A stretch of 64,000 bases of DNA, from contig BPJM01000012.1 in assembly GCA_026004615.1 (NCBI GenBank), forward strand, positions 1 through 64,000. The letters are read 5' to 3'. The notes beneath the pieces were generated by a model. The model did not search any database. It saw nothing but the letters and a program-made list of their open reading frames with translations, and was not told the origin of the DNA. Positions 9,208 to 18,139 of this stretch are shown in pieces; position 1 is the stretch's first letter; each line of letters begins with the position of its first letter. The translations under genes were made by a program, and so were the position numbers. Source of the stretch: Planctomycetota bacterium (GTDB taxonomy: Bacteria > Planctomycetota > J058 > J103).

Positions 9208-10493
9208 CCGCCGGCGGGCGCCGGGCCGATCCGCTCGCGTCCCCCCAGATAGGGCCGCAGGCACTCCGGGATGCGGATCGAGCCGTCCTGCTGCTGCCAG
9301 CTCTCCAGCGCCGCCACGTACACGCGCGGCGTGGCCAGGCCCGAGCCGTTGAGGGTGTGGCACAGCTGCACCCGGCCCTCGGCGTCGCGATAGCGCAGCT
9401 TCATCCGCCGCGCCTGGAAGTCGGTGCAGTTGCTGATCGAGCTGCACTCCAGCCACCGCCCGCTGGCCGGCGCCCAGACCTCGAGGTCGTAGGTCTTGGC
9501 GGCGGCGAAGCCCATGTCGCCGCTGGACAGCAGCACCACGCGGTAGTGAAGCCCCAGCCGCTCGAGCAGCACCGAGGCGGCGGCGGTCATCTCCTCGTGG
9601 GCGCGGGCGGAGTCCTCGGCGGCGGTGATGTTGACCAGCTCCACCTTGTTGAACTGGTGCACGCGCAGGATGCCGCGCGTCTGCTGGCCGTGCGCGCCCG
9701 CCTCGCGCCGGAAACACGGCGAGTAGCCGGTCAGGCGCAGCGGCAACCGCGCCCCGTCCAGGATCTCGCCCCGGTAGAGGTTGGTCAGCGTGACCTCGGA
9801 GGTCGGGATCAGATACAGCGGGTCGTCCCGCAGCCGGTAGACATCGCCTTCGAACTTGGGCAGCTGGCCGGTGCCGGTCATGGTCTCGACGTTGGCGGCG
9901 AACGGCGCCAGCACCTCGGTGTAGCCGTGCTCGCGGGTGTGGGTGTCGAGGAACCACTGCAGCAGCGCGCGTTCGAGCAGCGCCCCCTCGCCCAGATACA
10001 GCGGCCAGCCCGAGCCGGCCAGCCGCGCGCCGCGTTCCATGTCGATCAGCCCGAGCCGCTCGGCGAGCAGGTGCGCCGGCAGCGGCTCGAACTCGAAGCG
10101 GGGTGGACTGCCCCAGGTGCGGACCACCTGGTTGGCGGAGGCATCCGGTCCGCGCGGCACCTCGGGCAGCGGCAGGTTGGGCAGCTCGAGCAGCAGCTGC
10201 TCCAGCTCCCGCTCGGCGGCGGCCTGTGCCGCTTCCGCCTCCTTGATCTGGGCCGCCAGCGCGGCGGCCTGCGCCAGCAGCTCGCCCGCGTCCTCGCCCG
10301 CCTTCTTGCGGCGTCCGATCTCGGGGCCCAGCCGGTTGCGTTCCGCCTTGAGCGCATCGGCGCGGGTCTGCGCGGCGCGCCGCCGCGCGTCGATCGCGAG
10401 CGCGCGCTCGACCGCCTCGGGATCGGCGTTGCGCGCCGCCAGCGCCTGGCGCACCTGCTCCGGCTCGCCGCGGATGGTCTCGATGCTCAACAT
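9204..10493 (-). CDS. serS: Seryl-tRNA synthetase
   Basis: 429 residues, normal for the enzyme, which charges tRNA-Ser (and tRNA-Sec where present). The N-terminal long antiparallel coiled-coil arm (about 30-100) that grips the tRNA variable arm is clear. Class II motifs follow: motif 2 as PCFRREAGAHGQQTRGILRVHQFNKVE (split here only by description, residues about 255-282), and motif 3 with the NGSGLATPR stretch. The start ATG is set by homology (MLSIETIRG); there is no Shine-Dalgarno sequence. A TAAAAT ends 8 nt before the ATG, suggesting a leaderless transcript. The stop TAG lies within CTAG shared with the convergent exoribonuclease gene. Confidence 0.95.
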   Translation of the reverse strand: MLSIETIRGEPEQVRQALAARNADPEAVERALAIDARRRAAQTRADALKAERNRLGPEIGRRKKAGEDAGELLAQAAALAAQIKEAEAAQAAAERELEQLLLELPNLPLPEVPRGPDASANQVVRTWGSPPRFEFEPLPAHLLAERLGLIDMERGARLAGSGWPLYLGEGALLERALLQWFLDTHTREHGYTEVLAPFAANVETMTGTGQLPKFEGDVYRLRDDPLYLIPTSEVTLTNLYRGEILDGARLPLRLTGYSPCFRREAGAHGQQTRGILRVHQFNKVELVNITAAEDSARAHEEMTAAASVLLERLGLHYRVVLLSSGDMGFAAAKTYDLEVWAPASGRWLECSSISNCTDFQARRMKLRYRDAEGRVQLCHTLNGSGLATPRVYVAALESWQQQDGSIRIPECLRPYLGGRERIGPAPAGG

Positions 10494-10679
10494 GGCGGGC
10501 GATTTTAACGCGCACGCGCGGCAGATCCAGGCGCGCGGCAAGCGCTCCTGCCCGTACGCCCGCGCCCGGCGGTACGAGCGAGACCCCCGGCTGCGCAGGC
10601 CGCGCGCCGCGGCTGGCCGCATCGCGCGGCGCTGCAGCACGGCGGCGGTCGGATCGCCCTCGCCGGCGCGCCTCGCCGC

Positions 10680-11576
10680 TCAGCGCAGCAGCTGCTGTGC
10701 CGGCAGGGGGATGGCGGGGGCGCTCAGCTCGCCGAAACGATCCAGCCGATAGTGCGTGGTGAAGATGTAGTACTGCTCGGGCGCCCCGCGGATCGGATCG
10801 GGACGCGCGATCGCCACCACGCTCTGGATGATCTCGCGCGGCAGACGGCTCGACGGATCGAAATGGATCGTCCAGACCACCCGGCTCTTTCGCTTCTCCA
10901 CACGGGAGAGGATCGAGGGACTGCTTCAGCCACCGGACAGGCAGCCCGAGTTCTGCACCTCGACGATGAGCTGCTCGGCCACCTGCCACGGTCCGATCAC
11001 GCGGAGCGCGCTCGGAAGCGCGGGCGGGCCGCCACCGGCGGCATCCTCGCGGCTGGTGGTGCGGCTGTCGCCGTCATCCCCGCCGCGCGGCTGCTCGCTC
11101 CACCGCTCGGCATCCGCTGCCCGCTCGAGCCACTGGCCCGAGGTCCGCGCGTGCCGGGCCGCCTCGCTCAGCACCTTTTCGGGCGGGCGGACCAGGTGCG
11201 GGATCTCCTTGCCGCGGCTGTCGGCGAGCAGCTGGATCCAGCGCTCGCCCTTCTTGAGCGCGCCCTTGTAGGTGCCGTAGAGCACGAACGCCTCGGGCTC
11301 GCTGACCTTCAGCACGGGGCGCACCAGCTCGAACGCATAGCTGCGGCGCACGAGCGCCTGCTCGCACCGGATCTTGTCCGGCCGGTCGGCCAGCCCGCCC
11401 TCCGCCTGCACCGCGAGCGCGAAGCTCTGCTGCGCGGCCAGGGCACGCGCGGCCTCCCGGCAGGCGCGCTCCGGCGAGGGGACCTCCTCGCTCGCCGGCG
11501 CCGGCGCGCTCGCCACCAGCAGCGCTCCCAGCACCGCGCCGGCCCACCGGCCCGGTGCCCGCAGACGTGCTCGCAT
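10680..11576 (-). CDS. Secreted protein of unknown function, interrupted by an in-frame TGA
   Basis: Not recognised. The first part (216 residues) has a signal peptide (MRARLRAPGRWAGAVLGALL to about residue 27, cut after PAPA-S) and a clear Shine-Dalgarno sequence (GGAGGGGG) before the ATG. It ends at an in-frame TGA (10926-10928). The same frame then continues for about 82 further residues of protein-like sequence (VVWTIHFDPSSRLPREIIQS, then EQYYIFTTHYRLDRFGEL) to a TGA at 10680. Total length is a multiple of three, so this is not a single indel. Options: a nonsense mutation or base error, two proteins, or recoding. The gene lies between serS and a lipoprotein gene, all on the minus strand. 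Confidence 0.55.
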
Positions 11577-11712
11577 CGCTTCCCCCTCCCGTTCGCTCTG
11601 CGCTGCGACCGGCTCCGCAGCCACGCGCTCGCGCCCTCGTGCCGGAGCAGGGTCGCAGGCCAGCCGGCCGCCCATGGTAGGGAGGGCGGCGATCCAGTCA
11701 AGACCCGAGCCT

Positions 11713-13188
11713 TCAGCCCAGCCGCTCGCGCGCCCGCTCCCACCAGGCGCGCGCGGCGGCCTCGTCCGCAAAGGGTATGGCCGTGGCGCCCTGCCCTCCT
11801 TCGAGCTGCCGGCGCAGCTCGGCGAGGGCGGCCAGCGCCGCGGCGCGGACTAGGGCCTCGCCGCTGTCCTCACCGCCGGCTCCGGCACGCGCGAGCGCAG
11901 CCAGCAGCGCCTGGCCGACCGCGCGCGGCGCGGCGGCCCGCGCGCGCGGGGCGGCCAGACACAGCAGCAGCGCCCGGCGGCGGGCGGCGGGCGCCGACGC
12001 TGCGCCCAGCTGCTCCAGCACCCGCGGCTCCAGGTGCCGCGCCATCCGCTCGTCCGCCAGGCCCTGCTGCACGAGCCGCATCGCGCGATCGCCGAACGGG
12101 CCGTCCAGCGCCGCCATCACCTTGGCCTCGACCGCCTCGCGCTGGCGCACCATCTCCCACCAGCCGAAGCCCGCGACGACGGCGAGGCTCTCCTCGCGCG
12201 CGTGCGGATCGGGGTCGTCCAGGCGCTCCAGGGCGAACCGGAACGCCTCGGCCCGCTCCCGGCGGCCGAGCGCCATGAGGCAGCTGGCGGCGGCGATGCG
12301 CAGCGCCGGTGGCTCGGCCTCATCCCGCAGGATCGCCCGCAGCGGCGCGCGCGCCTGTCCGCCGAGCTCCTCCGCGAACAGCGCCCGCACCCGGCTGCGG
12401 TCGTAGCGCAGATAGACCTCCAGCAGCCGCCGCACCCCGTGGGGCGTCGCCAGCCACGGCTCATCGGCGAACCCCTCGGCGATCGTCCGCCAGGCCGCAC
12501 GGTCGAAGGCGCGGTCGACATGCGGCTGGTGCACCAGCTCGGCGAGCAGCCACGGCAACAGCTCGCCGAGCCGCGCCCGCTCGCCCCGCTCGCACAGCGC
12601 GCGCACCACGGCCAGGCGCGCCGGGGTCCGCGCGCCCAGCGCCGCCAGCAGCCGCCACAGCTCGGCCGCCTGGGGCTCGCGCACCCGCGGCGGCGAACCC
12701 ACCTCGACCGCCACCAGGCCGCCCACCGTCTCCAGGAAGAACAGCGGGCCCTGGGGCGCCGCGAAGCACGCCTCGGGCTCGTACCAGCCGTCGTCGCGCT
12801 CCAGCGCCAGCCGGTCCCAGAACCCGACGAGCTGCTCCAGCGGCAGCGCGCTCACCGTCGGCACCCGCCCGTCGAACACGAACACCGCTGCGGGGTGCTC
12901 GGGATGGAGGGCATCCCCGGTGCCCAGGGCCACCGGCAGGGCATCGCTCACCCAGGCGTGGCGGGGGTGGAAGTGGGCGGCCGGATCGCGCACGGCCGCC
13001 AGCACCGCACCGCCGGCCACCTGCTCGATCCGCGCGGCCTCGCCGCCGGCGGTCACCACGAGCCGGTGCAGCCCGCGCGGCGAGAGCACCACCAGCGCCG
13101 GCGCGCTCGGGGGAGCGGGCGGCAGCTGCCCGCAGCCGCCCGCCCCCAGCGCGCCCGCGACGAACAGAGCCAGCCACCGCCGTCCCAC
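11713..13188 (-). CDS. Lipoprotein with a HEAT-like helical repeat region
   Basis: 491 residues from a GTG start. The N-terminus is a lipoprotein signal: a hydrophobic stretch followed by GAGGC (Cys about residue 19), so the mature protein should be anchored in the cell envelope. The first half (40-190) is beta-rich and unassigned. The second half is a run of paired Ala/Leu/Arg helices (for example LRAILRDEAEPPALRIAAASC, residues about 285-305) resembling HEAT or PBS-lyase repeats, which mediate protein binding. No catalytic motif is visible. It is divergent from the EMC operon with 216 bp between the starts, but nothing in the protein ties it to that pathway. Confidence 0.7.
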   Translation of the reverse strand: MGRRWLALFVAGALGAGGCGQLPPAPPSAPALVVLSPRGLHRLVVTAGGEAARIEQVAGGAVLAAVRDPAAHFHPRHAWVSDALPVALGTGDALHPEHPAAVFVFDGRVPTVSALPLEQLVGFWDRLALERDDGWYEPEACFAAPQGPLFFLETVGGLVAVEVGSPPRVREPQAAELWRLLAALGARTPARLAVVRALCERGERARLGELLPWLLAELVHQPHVDRAFDRAAWRTIAEGFADEPWLATPHGVRRLLEVYLRYDRSRVRALFAEELGGQARAPLRAILRDEAEPPALRIAAASCLMALGRRERAEAFRFALERLDDPDPHAREESLAVVAGFGWWEMVRQREAVEAKVMAALDGPFGDRAMRLVQQGLADERMARHLEPRVLEQLGAASAPAARRRALLLCLAAPRARAAAPRAVGQALLAALARAGAGGEDSGEALVRAAALAALAELRRQLEGGQGATAIPFADEAAARAWWERARERLG

Positions 13189-13279
13189 CGCCGCGATGAT
13201 ACGTGCCGCCGCGGCGCCGGCCCAGGGTGGCGCCGCGCGCGGGCCGCCCTCGCTGCTCGCCCGGACACCACGCGGCGCG

Positions 13280-13309
13280 TTGCTGCGCGCGCGCCGTCTC
13301 TGCTAGACT
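13280..13309 (+). promoter_or_regulatory. Predicted promoter of the ethylmalonyl-CoA operon
   Basis: TTGCTG (13280-13285), an 18-bp spacer, TAGACT (13304-13309). The predicted start near 13316 would leave a leader of about 89 nt before the mcd start. The same TAGACT -10 occurs upstream of two other genes in this window. Confidence 0.5.
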
Positions 13310-13404
13310 CCGGAGCGCGGCGGGCCGCGCCCGCGGTTTGCGCCGGCGCGCCGCCGATCGGCCAGCCAGCAGGCAGGCGGTGCCGCTTGCGAGGAGACCC
13401 CCCC

Positions 13405-14931
13405 GTGTCCGATGCGGCGACGCTGCTCGAGCAGGCCCAGAGCGCGATCCGAGCGGCCGCACGGCGCCTGGCGCACGAGCGCACCGCGCTCGCCGGCGCC
13501 GATCCGGACCGCGAGCAGGTGCGCTGCTACCGGCTCGCCCTCGAGGCGGCGGCGCTCGCGGCGGCGCGTGCGCTCTGCGCCCACGCGCGCGAGGACGGCG
13601 GCGAGCTGCTGGCGCTGCTGGCCGCCATCGGCGCCGCGGAGGCGGCGGGCGGCGAGCGGCCGTTCGCCGAGCACGAGCGGGCCGCCGCGCTGCTGCTCGC
13701 GGGGACGCCGCTGCCGGCAGGCCTGGACGACGAGCACCGCATCATGCGGGAGACCTTCCGCCGGCTCGCCGACGAGCACGTCGCGCCGCTGGCCGAGCGC
13801 ATCCACCGCCAGGATCTCCTGGTACCCGAGGAGCTCATCGCGCGGCTGGCGGCGCTGGGCTGCTTCGGGCTCAGCATCCCGCAGCGCTATGGCGGGCTGC
13901 AGGACGATGCGCGGCCGGACAGCCTGGGCATGGTGGTGGTGACCGAGGAGCTGTCGCGCGCCTCGCTGGGCGCGGCGGGCTCGCTGATCACCCGGCCGGA
14001 GATCCTCGCCAAGGCGCTGCTCAAGGGCGGCACCGAGGAGCAGCGCCGCCGCCTGCTGCCGCCCATCGCCGCCGGCGAGAAGATGGTGGCGGTGTGCGTG
14101 ACCGAGCCGGACCACGGCTCCGATGTGGCGAACCTGCAGCTCGCCGCCCGGCGCGAGCCCGGCGGCGACTGGCGGCTGGACGGGGTCAAGACCTGGGCGA
14201 CGTTCGCCGGGCGCGCCGAGTGGCTCATGGTGCTCGCCCGCACCGACCCCGATCCGGCGGCGCGCCACCGGGGGCTGTCCTTGTTCGTGGCCGACAAGCC
14301 CGCCTTCCGCGGGCGCGACTTCGAGCACACCCAGCCCGGCGGGGGCCGCATCGCGGGCCGTGCGATCGCGACCATCGGCTATCGCGGCATGCACAGCTAC
14401 GAGGTCGTCTTCCAGGGCTATCGGGTACCGGCCTGCAACCTGGTGGGTGGGGAGGCCGGCCTGGGCAAGGGCTTCTACCTCCAGATGGAGGGCTTCGCGG
14501 GCGGGCGGCTGCAGACCGCGGCGCGGGCTTGTGGCCTCATGGAGGCGGCGCTGGAGGCGGCGCTCGCGTACTGCCGGGAGCGGCGTGCCTTCGGCCGCCC
14601 GCTCGGGCAGTTCCAGCTCAGCCGCTACAAGCTGGCCCGCATGGCGATGCTGCTCGCCGCCTCGCGCCGGCTCGCCTACGAGGTGGCGGGGCTGCTCGAC
14701 CGCGGGCAGGGCCAGATGGAGGCGAGTCTGGTCAAGCTGTTCGCCAGCCGCGCCGCCGAGTACGTCACGCACCAGGCGCAGCAGCTGCACGGCGGCATGG
14801 GCTACGCCGAGGAGTTCGCGGTGAGTCGCTATTTCCTCGATGCCCGCGTGCTGCCGATCTTCGAGGGCGCCGAGGAGGTGCTCGCGCTCAAGGTGGTGGC
14901 GCGGGCGCTGCTCAAGGAGAACGCACGTTGA
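13405..14931 (+). CDS. mcd: (2S)-methylsuccinyl-CoA dehydrogenase
   Basis: 508 residues from GTG, with GAGGAG 8 nt upstream. This FAD enzyme of the ethylmalonyl-CoA pathway oxidises methylsuccinyl-CoA to mesaconyl-CoA. The acyl-CoA dehydrogenase core starts near residue 110 and shows GCFGLSIPQRYGG, the flavin/substrate segment VCVTEPDHGSDVANL and the catalytic-glutamate region IFEGAEEV. The N-terminal extension of about 110 helical residues is typical of Mcd and absent from ordinary short-chain acyl-CoA dehydrogenases. The gene context (mch, ecm and ccr follow) makes this assignment much stronger than homology alone. The stop overlaps the mch start by 4 nt (TTGA). Confidence 0.88.
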   Translation: MSDAATLLEQAQSAIRAAARRLAHERTALAGADPDREQVRCYRLALEAAALAAARALCAHAREDGGELLALLAAIGAAEAAGGERPFAEHERAAALLLAGTPLPAGLDDEHRIMRETFRRLADEHVAPLAERIHRQDLLVPEELIARLAALGCFGLSIPQRYGGLQDDARPDSLGMVVVTEELSRASLGAAGSLITRPEILAKALLKGGTEEQRRRLLPPIAAGEKMVAVCVTEPDHGSDVANLQLAARREPGGDWRLDGVKTWATFAGRAEWLMVLARTDPDPAARHRGLSLFVADKPAFRGRDFEHTQPGGGRIAGRAIATIGYRGMHSYEVVFQGYRVPACNLVGGEAGLGKGFYLQMEGFAGGRLQTAARACGLMEAALEAALAYCRERRAFGRPLGQFQLSRYKLARMAMLLAASRRLAYEVAGLLDRGQGQMEASLVKLFASRAAEYVTHQAQQLHGGMGYAEEFAVSRYFLDARVLPIFEGAEEVLALKVVARALLKENAR

Positions 14932-16037
14932 GAATCCGCCGGCCGAGCTACGGCCGCGTGCTGGCGCAGTTCCGCGAGGGGGCGGTGTTCGCCCACCCGC
15001 GCGGGCTGACCCTGAGCGCGGCCTTCGCGCAGGAGTTCGCCTGCACCTTCCACGAGGCGAACCCGATCTACCTCAACCGCGAGTACGCGCGCGCGCACGG
15101 CTACGATCACCTGGTGGTCTCCCCCCTGCTGGTGCTCAACCTGGCGCTGAGCATGGGGGTGCAGAACGACAGCGAGCAGGCGATCGCGCATCTGGGCTAC
15201 CGCCGGGTGGTGCCGCTGCGGCCGGTCTACCCGGAGGAGACGCTGCGCTCGTTCACCCGGGTGCTCGGGGTGCGCGAGCGCGGCGCGGGCAAGCCGGGCG
15301 TGGTGCGGCTGCAGACGGTGTGTGTGAACCAGGACGACGAGCCGGTGCTGCGCTACGAGCGGGCGGTGCTGATCCCGGCGCGCGCCCCGGCGCCCGATAC
15401 CATGGTGGGCGAGGCGCAGGTGCCGTTTTTCGAGGCGGCGGCCGCGGCCGACGCGCAGCTGCCGGTGCCGCGGCAGAGCTATCCCGGCGGGCTGACCGGC
15501 AGCCGCACCTACGCCGAGGACTTCACCCCGGGCGAGGTGATCGTGCACGCCGCCGGCCGCACGGTCACCGACGAGCACCTGCCGTGGACCTACCGGCTGC
15601 TCAACACCCACCCGCTCCACTTCGACCGCATCTACACCGCGGGGCTCGAGGGCGCGCTGAGCGGCGAGCCGGTCGTGTACGGGGGGCTGGTCTTCGCCTG
15701 GATCTGCGGGCTGGCGAGCCGCGATGTGAGCGAGAACGCGCTCTGGGACCTGGAGTACGACGAGGGCTACCACACCCAGCCGGTCTTCGCCGGCGACACG
15801 CTCACCGCCCTCAGCCGCATCGAGGCGGTGGAGGACTGGCCGGGTCCGCATCGCGCCGCCGTGGTGCGGGTGCGGCACGTGGGGCTCAAGAACGTGCGGC
15901 CGGAGGAGGCACTCGCCCAGCACGGCGAGGAGCTCTTCCGCCCGGAGTCCGAAAAGAAGGCGCTGGGCAAGCGGCGGCTGGAGGCCAAGGTGTTCGAGAT
16001 CGAGCGGCGGCTGTTGATCAAGCGGCGGCCGGTCTGA
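14928..16037 (+). CDS. mch: Mesaconyl-CoA hydratase (beta-methylmalyl-CoA dehydratase), double MaoC domain
   Basis: 369 residues. The TTG start at 14928 overlaps the mcd stop, which suggests translational coupling; it reads LRIRRPSYGRVLAQFREG. The enzyme reversibly hydrates mesaconyl-CoA to beta-methylmalyl-CoA. Two hot-dog/MaoC modules are seen: the first with FHEANPIYLNREYARAHGYD (about 45-65), the second with DEHLPWTYRLLNTHPLHFD (about 215-235). The D-x(4)-H type active-site pattern sits in both. The length fits the roughly 340-370 residues of known Mch proteins, twice that of a single MaoC hydratase. No internal frame break. Confidence 0.9.
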   Translation: MRIRRPSYGRVLAQFREGAVFAHPRGLTLSAAFAQEFACTFHEANPIYLNREYARAHGYDHLVVSPLLVLNLALSMGVQNDSEQAIAHLGYRRVVPLRPVYPEETLRSFTRVLGVRERGAGKPGVVRLQTVCVNQDDEPVLRYERAVLIPARAPAPDTMVGEAQVPFFEAAAAADAQLPVPRQSYPGGLTGSRTYAEDFTPGEVIVHAAGRTVTDEHLPWTYRLLNTHPLHFDRIYTAGLEGALSGEPVVYGGLVFAWICGLASRDVSENALWDLEYDEGYHTQPVFAGDTLTALSRIEAVEDWPGPHRAAVVRVRHVGLKNVRPEEALAQHGEELFRPESEKKALGKRRLEAKVFEIERRLLIKRRPV

Positions 16038-16131
16038 GCGGTCGCCGCGGGCGGGGCGGGGGTGGCCGAGGGCGGCAGGAGCGCGGCGAGCGCGCGGCTG
16101 CAGCGAGAGGGAGGACAGCGGGCAGGCGGCG

Positions 16132-18139
16132 ATGGCGGCGCGACCCTGGCTCATGCGGACCTACGCCGGCCACACCTCGGCGGCGGCGAGCAACGCGCTG
16201 TTCCGCGCCAATCTCGCCAAGGGGCAGACCGGGCTCTCGATCGCCTTCGATCTGCCGACCCAGCTCGGGCTCGATCCGGACGACCCGCAGGCGCGCGGCG
16301 AGGTGGGGCGGGTCGGGGTGCCGATCGCCTCGCTCGCGGACATGCAGGTGTTGTTCGACGGGATCCCGCTCGAACGGACCAACACCTCCATGACCATCAA
16401 CGCCACCGCGCCCTGGCTGTACGCGCTCTATGTGGCGCTCGCCGAGCGGCGTGGCGCGCCGGTGGCCGAGCTGCGCGGCACCACCCAGAACGATCTGCTC
16501 AAGGAGTTTCTGGCGCGCGGCACCTACATCTTCCCGCCCGAGCCCTCGCTGCGGCTGCAGCGCGACCTGATCGCGTACGCCGTCGGGCGGACCCCGCACT
16601 TCAACCCCATCAACCTCTGCAGCTACCACCTGCAGGAGGCGGGCGCCGAGCCGGTCGAGGAGATCGCCTTCACGCTCGCCGCCGCGATCGCGGTCCTGGA
16701 TGCGGTGCGCACCAGCGGCGCGGTGCCGGCGGAGCGGTTTGCGCAGCTGGTGGGTCGGATCAGCTTCTTTCTCAGCGCCGGCATGCGGTTCATCGATGAG
16801 GCGTGCAAGGTGCGCGCCTTCGCGCGGCTGTGGGACGAGATCTGCCGCGAGCGCTACGGGGTCGCCGAGCCGCGGCTGCGCCGCTTCCGCTACGGGGTGC
16901 AGGTCAACTCGCTCGAGCTGACGGCGCAGCAGCCCGAGCTCAACCTGGCGCGGATCGTCATCGAGGCGCTCGGCGTGCTGTTGCCCGGGCGCGAGCGCGC
17001 GCGCGCGCTGCAGCTGCCGGCCTGGAACGAGGCGCTGGGGCTGCCGCGGCCCTGGGACCAGCAGGTCTCGCTCCGCATCCAGCAGCTGCTCGCCTACGAG
17101 ACCGACCTGCTCGAACACGGCGACATCCTGGCCGGCTCGCCGGCGATCGAGGCGCGCACCGCAGAGCTGCTCCAGGCGGCGCGGGCGGAGCTGCAGCGTA
17201 TCGAACGGCTGGGGGGCGCGATCGCGGCGCTGCGCTCCGGCTACCTGAAGGCGCGGCTGGTGGCGGCGCAGGCCCGCCGGCTGCGGGCGCTGGAGACGGG
17301 CGCGCGCAAGAAGGTCGGCGTCAACTGCTTCACCGACACCGAGCCCTCGCCGCTGCTGCGCGATGGGGAACGCGCCATCCTGCAGGTGGACCCGGCGGCG
17401 GAGCGCGAGGTCATCGAGCGGCTGCAGGCAGTTCGCCGCGCGCGCGATCCGGGCGTGGTGGCGCGGGCGCTGGCGGCGCTGCAGCGCGCCGCGGCCGCGG
17501 GCCATAACGTGCTGCCGGCCTCGATCGGCTGCGCGCACGCCGGGGTGACGACCGGGGAATGGACGCGCGCGCTGCGCGAGGTCCTTCGGCTCCTACCAGG
17601 CGCCGACGGGGCTGGAGGGCGCCGGCGCCGCGGCCGGGCTCGGGGCCGAGGCCGGGGCGCGGCACGTGCGGCTCGAGCAGCTGCGCGAGCGGGTGCAGGC
17701 GCTCGCCAGCCGGCTCGGCCACCGGCCGCGGGTGCTGATCGCCAAGCCGGGCCTGGACGGCCACTCCAACGCCGCCGAGCAGCTGGCGCTGCTGGCGCGG
17801 CTGAGCGGGCTGGAGGCGATCTACCAGGGGATCCGGCTCACGCCCGAGCAGATCGCGAGGGCGGCGCAGCAGGAGGACGTGGATGCGGTGGGGCTGTCGA
17901 TTTTGTCCGGGGCCCACCGGACGCTGGTACCGGAGGTGCTGGCGCGGCTGGGGCCGCCCGCGGCCCGCCCGCCGGTGGTGGTGGGCGGGGTGATCCCGCC
18001 CGCGGACGCGGCGGCGCTCTGCGCCGCGGGCGCCGCGCGGGTGTGGACCTCGGAGCAGGGGGACCTGATCGACGCCGTGGCGGCGCTGCTCGATGCGATC
18101 GAGCAGCGGGAGCGAGAGGGGGGAGCCGAACCGCCATGA
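16132..18139 (+). CDS. ecm: Ethylmalonyl-CoA mutase (B12-dependent); one frameshift
   Basis: 668 residues after removing one C near 17583 (length 3n+1). It converts ethylmalonyl-CoA to methylsuccinyl-CoA by adenosylcobalamin radical chemistry. It begins PWLMRTYAGHTSAAASN, the Ecm N-terminus. The TIM-barrel half has GQTGLSIAFDLPTQLGLDPD, NTSMTINATAPWL and GTTQNDLLKEF. The C-terminal B12 domain has the DxHxxG-type cobalt-binding motif as GKPGLDGHSNAAEQ (here AKPGLDGHSN, about 540-550) and SILSGAH. Methylmalonyl-CoA mutase is the main alternative, but LARGTYIFPPEPSLRL and the neighbours favour Ecm. The gap to mch is 94 bp; the stop overlaps ccr by 4 nt (ATGA). Confidence 0.9.

Noticed and set aside
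13405..14931. Ordinary butyryl-CoA or isovaleryl-CoA dehydrogenase for fatty-acid or leucine breakdown
   Set aside because: The N-terminal extension and the operon with mesaconyl-CoA hydratase, ethylmalonyl-CoA mutase and crotonyl-CoA carboxylase/reductase favour methylsuccinyl-CoA dehydrogenase.
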